A stretch of DNA of 10,205 bases, from assembly GCA_012270625.1 (NCBI GenBank), contig JAAXHZ010000163.1, positions 1 to 10,205 of the forward strand, written 5' to 3'. The notes under the pieces were generated by a model. It was not told the origin of the DNA and did no database searches. It saw only the letters and a program-made list of their open reading frames with translations. The DNA is from Dehalococcoidia bacterium. Lineage in GTDB: Bacteria > Chloroflexota > Dehalococcoidia > SAR202 > UBA11138. Each line of letters begins with the position of its first letter. Positions within the stretch are counted from its first letter, which is position 1. This document shows positions 6,771 to 10,205 of this stretch, one piece after another. The position numbers were made by a program, and so were the translations under genes.

Positions 6771-6810
6771 GGTTTGACCTGTACCGTTCTAATCGAACAC
6801 TCCACGTGAC

Positions 6811-7085
6811 GCTGTCCCGGATTAGGCAGTGTTGACATTTCCGACATGAGCGTCATCCACACACCATCTGCACGCAGGATTTCCCCTCTCCCTTGAGGGA
6901 GAGGGCTAGGGTGAGGGTGAAATCCGTGCGATTAGCTCGCTCATCGGCAGCAAAGTGAAAATGTCAACACTACCTAGTAGGCGCCATCCTTCCGTCATTC
7001 CGGCGAAAGAACGTCACCCCGTACTCCGATACGGGGCCGGAACCCACGAAGTGGCTTGCCGCTCGGCAATCCAGGTGCGGTGGGT
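6811..7085 (+). repeat. Dispersed repeat copy A, interrupted by a hairpin element and truncated on the right
   Basis: The sequence at 6811-6824 (GCTGTCCCGGATTA) and 6977-7085 matches copy B (from 7980) when the 150-bp element at 6825-6974 is removed. Removing it with one TA leaves 46 bases differing at one position. A further 27-bp insertion, with its own CCCCGTA/TACGGGG hairpin, lies at 7010-7036 within the GAAA-loop hairpin. The core GGAACCCACGAAGTGGCT through GCTCGGCAATCCA is shared with B and C. Similarity ends near 7085 without the right terminal repeat seen in B. Confidence 0.85.
6825..6974. mobile_element. MITE-like 150-bp hairpin element with TA target duplication
   Basis: The ends are GGCAGTGTTGACATTT (6825-6840) and its inverse AAATGTCAACACTACC (6959-6974), matching at 15 of 16 positions. 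TA flanks both sides (6823-6824 and 6975-6976). The interior is also symmetric: CCGA(CA)TGAGC with GCTCATCGG, GCAC...GGATTTC with GAAATCCGTGC, and a central CCCTCTCCC-TTGA-GGGAGAGGG (6884-6905). The whole element can fold as one long hairpin. There is no coding capacity. TA duplication points to mobilisation by an IS630/Tc1-mariner-type transposase supplied elsewhere. The central CCCTCTCCC...GAGGG wording resembles repeats common in many environmental bacterial genomes. Confidence 0.8.
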
Positions 7086-7133
7086 TCTCACTCCTCACTT
7101 CTCTCCACTCCACTCCTCAAAAGTCGATGTTGG

Positions 7134-7910
7134 TCACACCGGTGGGCAGGTATCTACGACCAGGCGAGTCATTAGGGGCCGTATCTCTCGATCTCGTACC
7201 TCCGCGAAAGCGTGGTTCTTCAGTATATCAACATCCGGAACGACCACGACGCCCGCAAACCGCGTTTGCCGGCCATCACCAAGACGAATCGCTCCGGCTT
7301 TCACCAGGGTTGCTAGGCCATCGGCGACAGCGGAACGCGACAGGGTAGTCAGGCGAACGAGGTCCTTCTGCCTGACCCCTATCGACCTGTCCTCTCCGTA
7401 ATCATCTCCCAGCAGTGCGAGCCGCGAAATAAGCGCCGCCGCTACCCTGGAGGAGGGAGTGCCGCTTGTAGCCAGCGAAGTCCAGTAGAAGCGCGCCAGG
7501 CGCCGCATGACCAGTTGGTACATCCGGTCGCGTATGCGAGGGATCCGGTCAGCCGCAACCTTTATCACACTGACCGGTATGCCCACGACTATGGCCTCGG
7601 TCACCGCCGAGTAACTCCCCACCCAGCGCTCTGATCCCATCAGGAATTCATGCTCGCCGATCAGGAAGGGCGCAGTTAGCTCAGAGCGAGGATACTGCCA
7701 TGGTACGACGGTGCCGTTCTGAATGAAGGCCAGGTGGGTGAAGGGCGAACCAGACCTGATCAGTGGCGAATCCGTGGACGGCTCTGCGTACCACATCTCA
7801 AGTGGCTTCGCCGCAGCCGCCAGCGCTTCTTCGAGTTCCGATGGTTCGACTGACTCAAAGTCCAGGCAACGGGCAAGGGCCTGAGCAAAACCAGCGATTT
7901 CAATGGGCAT
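7134..7910 (-). CDS. Crp/Fnr-family transcriptional regulator
   Basis: The protein has 258 residues. Residues ~20-130 fit a degenerate cyclic-nucleotide-binding-type beta-roll (FIQNGTVVPWQYPRSE, then FLIGEHEFLMGSERWVGSYSAVTEAIVVGIPVSVI). A long dimer helix follows at ~122-168, ending RVAAALISRLALLG. The C-terminal winged HTH lies at ~176-218 (IGVRQKDLVRLTTLSRSAVADGLATLVKAGAIRLGD), matching the HTH_Crp pattern with its recognition helix near SRSAVADGLATL. No cysteine cluster for an Fe-S centre and no canonical cAMP-binding RxS motif are visible, so the effector is unknown. The ATG has GGGGAGG ten bases upstream. The gene is monocistronic and lies between repeat copies A and B. A 40-residue C-terminal tail after the HTH is longer than usual. 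Confidence 0.85.
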   Translation of the reverse strand: MPIEIAGFAQALARCLDFESVEPSELEEALAAAAKPLEMWYAEPSTDSPLIRSGSPFTHLAFIQNGTVVPWQYPRSELTAPFLIGEHEFLMGSERWVGSYSAVTEAIVVGIPVSVIKVAADRIPRIRDRMYQLVMRRLARFYWTSLATSGTPSSRVAAALISRLALLGDDYGEDRSIGVRQKDLVRLTTLSRSAVADGLATLVKAGAIRLGDGRQTRFAGVVVVPDVDILKNHAFAEVRDREIRPLMTRLVVDTCPPV

Positions 7911-7979
7911 TCTGATCCAGCCTCCCCAGCGTTATGGTTAGTCGCAGCGTTCTGTACGCCGCAATAAAATCCTATGGAT

Positions 7980-8103
7980 GCTGTCCTGGATTAGTAGGCG
8001 CCATCCTTCCGTCATTCCGGCGAAAGCCGGAACCCACGAAGTGGCTCGCCGCTCGGCAATCCAGGGGCGGCGGGGCGCTTTACGCAGAGGCCGCCTACTA
8101 ATC
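7980..8103. repeat. Dispersed repeat copy B with 12-bp terminal inverted repeats
   Basis: GATTAGTAGGCG (7989-8000) and CGCCTACTAATC (8092-8103) are a perfect inverted pair bounding a 115-bp unit. The unit contains the perfect hairpin TTCCGGC-GAAA-GCCGGAA (8015-8032) and the shared GGAACCCACGAAGTGGCT core. The match to copy A extends left to ~7977, with GCTGTCCTGGAT. No coding capacity is seen. It is a small non-autonomous repeat, REP- or MITE-like, and carries the uninterrupted version of the site that holds the 150-bp element in copy A. Confidence 0.8.
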
Positions 8104-8132
8104 TGATGCAGGCTCCAATTCTATCCCAATTC

Positions 8133-8161
8133 TTGACAAAGACCGATGGAATACATATTAT
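8133..8161 (+). promoter_or_regulatory. Strong sigma-70-type promoter
   Basis: TTGACA (8133-8138), a 17-base spacer, then TATTAT (8156-8161) gives 11 of 12 consensus positions. Transcription would start near 8168. The next gene, at 8499, leaves a ~330-base leader containing repeat copy C, unless the product is a short RNA. It lies in an AT-rich island (about 8104-8230) between repeats B and C. Confidence 0.65.
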
Positions 8162-8234
8162 ATGACTTACAAACTACCTTTACTACATATTTGAAGCTAC
8201 AGAGCGAAATGCAAAATCCAATCAATAATGGTCT

Positions 8235-8342
8235 CGTCACTCCCGCGAAAGCGGGAGTCCACTATGGAGAACCATGGTTGATGGCCTGTGGATTGCCGAG
8301 CGGCGAGCCACTTCGTGGGTTCCAGCGTGCGCGGGAATGACG
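8235..8342 (-). repeat. Dispersed repeat copy C, inverted, with REP-like hairpin ends
   Basis: On the minus strand the core GGAACCCACGAAGTGGCT through GCTCGGCAATCCA (8289-8323) matches copies A and B. The ends are inverted: CGTCACTCCCGCG (8235-8247) and CGCGGGAATGACG (8330-8342), matching at 12 of 13 positions. The left end also forms ACTCCCGC-GAAA-GCGGGAGT (8239-8258). A palindrome AACCATGGTT lies at 8270-8279. The arrangement resembles paired REP/BIME units. Their translation (TPAKAGV) is a familiar spurious peptide. Confidence 0.75.
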
Positions 8343-8498
8343 GGTAGGATTTCGGAGCTTTGCACTTCTCCTAACTACATTATATGAAAGACCGTATTGA
8401 TATGAGCCACCTGATTCGAGGGCTCCTGGCACAGTCTGGGGACCTTGGGGGCCGTCTTTCGGCTAAGCGCGGTCCACAGAGGAGACAAAAGCGGAGCC

Positions 8499-9275
8499 AT
8501 GAACAAGATTAATACTTTCGGCGCCATCATATCGAACGTGTCACCTGTCACAGCGATCAAAGCTGCGCTCTGCGCCCTTATGGTACTGGTACTGTCCTAT
8601 GTCGTGCTCTTTCAAGGTGGGCAAGAAGCTAAGGCGAGCAGGGGCGCCAGGGCGGCCGAGGGGATACATATGACTTCTAGGCAGGCTGAGGATATGTCGC
8701 ATACCGCAAACGCAGTGAGTACGTTGATAGAAGACGCCGTGGTACATCCACAGGCATCTTCTCCGTCATCTGACGTCAAACCTCTCGGGGCGAATACTCA
8801 CGAGGCGGTTGCGCCCGATACCCAGTACGCCCGTCGTATAGAGACTCTGGTGAATAGCTGGAAGCCGAGTTATGCGGCCGCCCGGGCCGATATCCGGAGG
8901 TTCGAACACCGTTTCGCGACAGCGGAGGACAGGCTCATAGAGTACTTCAAGGATCAGAGCGAGCTCACCCAAAGTGTCAACGACCCCAGGCTGCGATCAG
9001 AGCTGATGCGCAGAGATGCCGAGGAGAGGGATGCCTACAAGAGGTGGACCATCGAAGGATCGCAGCTTCTCGACAGAGCGCTCGCCATGGGCAGAGAACT
9101 CGACGACATGGATGTAATCATACGCAAGCAGCAGCTCACGATCAGCATGCTCAGCCAATACACCAGGGAGAGCTCGATACCCAGCTCCGCCGAAAGCCTC
9201 TATTCGTCCCTGAGTGAGTTCCGTTTGCAGTCGGACAAGTTGGCCAGGGACCTATCGACCGACGTATTCAACTAA
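8499..9275 (+). CDS. Single-span membrane-anchored coiled-coil protein of unknown function
   Basis: I do not recognise a family. The protein has 258 residues from ATG 8499. A basic, short N-terminus is followed by one membrane span at residues ~18-38 (TAIKAALCALMVLVLSYVVLF). A Ser/Ala-rich linker runs to ~105. Residues ~108-225 are strongly helical and charged (YARRIETLVNSWKPSYAAA, RFEHRFATAEDRLIEYF, DAEERDAYKRW, LDRALAMGRELDDMDVIIRK), consistent with a coiled-coil outside the cytoplasm. A TTG at 8445 gives a longer frame, but the ATG places the hydrophobic span at the expected position. AGAGGAG 14 bases upstream and GCGGAG two bases upstream are both poorly spaced for a ribosome-binding site, so the start is moderately certain. 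It probably forms an operon with the membrane protein 24 bases downstream. Confidence 0.7.
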   Translation: MNKINTFGAIISNVSPVTAIKAALCALMVLVLSYVVLFQGGQEAKASRGARAAEGIHMTSRQAEDMSHTANAVSTLIEDAVVHPQASSPSSDVKPLGANTHEAVAPDTQYARRIETLVNSWKPSYAAARADIRRFEHRFATAEDRLIEYFKDQSELTQSVNDPRLRSELMRRDAEERDAYKRWTIEGSQLLDRALAMGRELDDMDVIIRKQQLTISMLSQYTRESSIPSSAESLYSSLSEFRLQSDKLARDLSTDVFN

Positions 9276-9299
9276 AAGACGCAGTTCCGGAGCACAGCC

Positions 9300-9848
9300 A
9301 TGCGCACAGCAATCCCGCATTTCATAACTGGAGTCGTGATCCCCGCACTTCAGATTCCAGAACAGTATATGGAGCGGCTCGATAACTTGCAGGCGCGTCT
9401 CCTCATATCATTAGTCGGATGGCCCGTGGTCGTCTTTGCGCCGCTCGTTACCTTCGATGCCGGAGGAGGCCAGTCGGCGATCGACATCATAAGATACGTC
9501 GCCTTTAGAGGTATTGACCGGGACACATGGCACGCTGTCTCTGCGCTGTCGATCTCGGCCGGCGTTCTCTCTGCTTCAGCCGTCCTGTTCGGACTCATAC
9601 TCCACTCTATTGGATTCGTATTCAGAGACTGGACGCTCGCCCTGTGTGGGGGTGGGACCATACTTGTAGGACTGTGCCTTCTGGTAATGGCGGCACACCC
9701 GGTCACGGCGATTTCTATACTCGGCGCCTTGGCGCTTCCCCATGTCGGATGGTGGCTGACCCTCCTGTACACATGCCTCACGCTTCGGCTGGTGAGCTGG
9801 TGGGCTTCCCGCTGCAGCCCGAACGCGAACCGCTCACAAGCGCTGTAG
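9300..9848 (+). CDS. Multi-pass membrane protein of unknown function
   Basis: I do not recognise a family. The 182-residue protein has about four hydrophobic segments: ~33-52 (LLISLVGWPVVVFAPLV), ~80-105 (VSALSISAGVLSASAVLFGLIL), ~112-131 (LALCGGGTILVGLCLLVM) and ~135-165 (VTAISILGALALPHVGWWLTLLYTCL, possibly a re-entrant pair). The first 30 residues are amphipathic (IPEQYMERLDNLQARL). The ATG has GGAG seven bases upstream. The gene follows the coiled-coil protein by 24 bases on the same strand, so the two may form a membrane complex, but no sequence feature proves it. The C-terminus is short and polar. Confidence 0.7.
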   Translation: MRTAIPHFITGVVIPALQIPEQYMERLDNLQARLLISLVGWPVVVFAPLVTFDAGGGQSAIDIIRYVAFRGIDRDTWHAVSALSISAGVLSASAVLFGLILHSIGFVFRDWTLALCGGGTILVGLCLLVMAAHPVTAISILGALALPHVGWWLTLLYTCLTLRLVSWWASRCSPNANRSQAL

Positions 9849-9876
9849 GATGCCAATCTCACACCAGTTGTTTCCG

Positions 9877-9893
9877 GGGTGACACGGTCACCC
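9877..9893. promoter_or_regulatory. Perfect 7-bp inverted repeat upstream of the J-domain gene
   Basis: GGGTGAC-ACG-GTCACCC ends 20 bases before ATG 9914 and lies 28 bases after the preceding stop. It could be an operator or an RNA hairpin in the leader. It matches neither CIRCE (HrcA) nor HAIR (HspR), and no T-tract follows, so it is not a terminator. Confidence 0.45.
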
Positions 9894-9913
9894 GTACAGA
9901 TAGTCCTTACCTC

Positions 9914-10205
9914 ATGAGAGACCAAGACCACTACGAAGTCCTCGGAGTCCCGGTTGATGCAGACCAGGCTGCCATAAAGGCGGCTCACAGGGATCTGATA
10001 AAGAAGCATCATCCCGACCTCAACCCAGGTGACCCCGATGCCAATCATAGGACTGCGTCAATTAACGTGGCGTATGAAGTCCTCAGTAACCCGATGCGCC
10101 GCGCTGATTTCAACTTGAGGAGACGGGCTGCATCGCGCCAGGAAAGCACTCGCGCCTCTTCCCATCCACATAGCCACCAGCATCGTACCACGACCTCCTC
10201 GGAAC
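9914..10205 (+). CDS. J-domain (DnaJ-like) co-chaperone, 3' partial
   Basis: The first 97 residues are present and the frame is open at the window end. Residues ~5-70 are a J-domain: DHYEVLGVPVDADQAAIKAAHR, then the essential HPD motif at 33-35 (KKHHPDLNPGDPDANHR), then INVAYEVLSNPMRRADFN. The J-domain stimulates ATP hydrolysis by Hsp70 (DnaK), and HPD is the contact motif. After residue ~72 the sequence becomes Arg/Ser/His/Thr-rich (SSHPHSHQHRTTTSS) rather than the Gly/Phe-rich linker of DnaJ. A specialised J-protein, possibly membrane-linked given its neighbours, is therefore more likely than the housekeeping DnaJ. No clear ribosome-binding site precedes the ATG, though the domain begins properly at it. 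Confidence 0.88.
   Translation, partial: MRDQDHYEVLGVPVDADQAAIKAAHRDLIKKHHPDLNPGDPDANHRTASINVAYEVLSNPMRRADFNLRRRAASRQESTRASSHPHSHQHRTTTSSE

Noticed and set aside
6884..6905. CCCTCTCCC-TTGA-GGGAGAGGG hairpin as a terminator
   Set aside because: No T-tract follows on either strand, and it is the centre of the larger symmetric mobile element.
8146..8340. 64-codon plus-strand open frame starting inside the strong promoter
   Set aside because: Its start lies between the -35 and -10, and half of it is repeat copy C (the TPAKAGV peptide typical of translated REP-like repeats).
6823..8349. CRISPR array
   Set aside because: The three repeat copies are unevenly spaced, in mixed orientation and over 60 bp long, with no spacer pattern.
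8384..8512. 42-codon plus-strand open frame (starts MKDRIDMSHLIRGLL) overlapping the next gene's start by 14 bases
   Set aside because: There is no ribosome-binding site and no recognisable family. The overlap could mean coupling, but evidence is too thin to call a gene.
9350..10048. 232-codon minus-strand open frame
   Set aside because: It is antisense to both the multi-pass membrane protein and the J-domain gene, whose HPD-containing domain is clear.
1..10205. tRNA or rRNA genes
   Set aside because: No cloverleaf with a GTTCGAnTC-type arm and matching acceptor stem, and no rRNA sequence, was seen by eye on either strand.

Overview
The window most resembles a Chloroflexota chromosome of the Dehalococcoidia/SAR202 kind. 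This is an inference from gene style: a cadherin-repeat surface protein with a Pro/Thr stalk, a signal-less PQQ-type propeller, an S9 peptidase, TTG/GTG starts, and dispersed hairpin repeats. No rRNA gene is present to confirm it. TGA ends several genes (S9 peptidase, khpA, rimM, the Crp-like regulator), so the standard bacterial code applies.

Layout. 1-750: C-terminal end of a surface protein (+). 917-1909: eight-bladed PQQ-like propeller (+), convergent with an S9-family serine peptidase (-, 1921-3855). 3964-4737: ECHDC3-like crotonase-fold protein (+), divergent from the peptidase. 4878-5165: a 95-residue SelW/Rdx-type selenoprotein (+) whose codon 17 is an in-frame TGA in a CxxU motif. 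A 38-nt SECIS-like hairpin follows the TGA, and a strong terminator lies at 5190-5225. 5243-6350: minus-strand operon rpsP-khpA-rimM. 6471-6728: rpsT (-).

6729-8498 is a repeat-rich accessory stretch around a Crp/Fnr-like regulator (-, 7134-7910). A 150-bp hairpin MITE-like element (6825-6974) has 16-bp terminal inverted repeats and a TA target duplication. It sits inside one copy of a second repeat, and another copy at 7980-8103 preserves the empty site. A third, inverted copy lies at 8235-8342 beside a near-consensus sigma-70 promoter (8133-8161).

8499-9848: two unrecognised membrane proteins, one a single-span coiled-coil anchor and one multi-pass (+). A J-domain (DnaJ-like) protein (+, 9914 on) runs off the right edge.

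The most notable item is the selenoprotein. Standard gene calling would truncate it to start at Met26 and lose the redox motif. Its presence implies that the host encodes selenocysteine machinery (selA/selB/selC/selD), none of which is in this window. The nested MITE insertion with its empty site is the second highlight.
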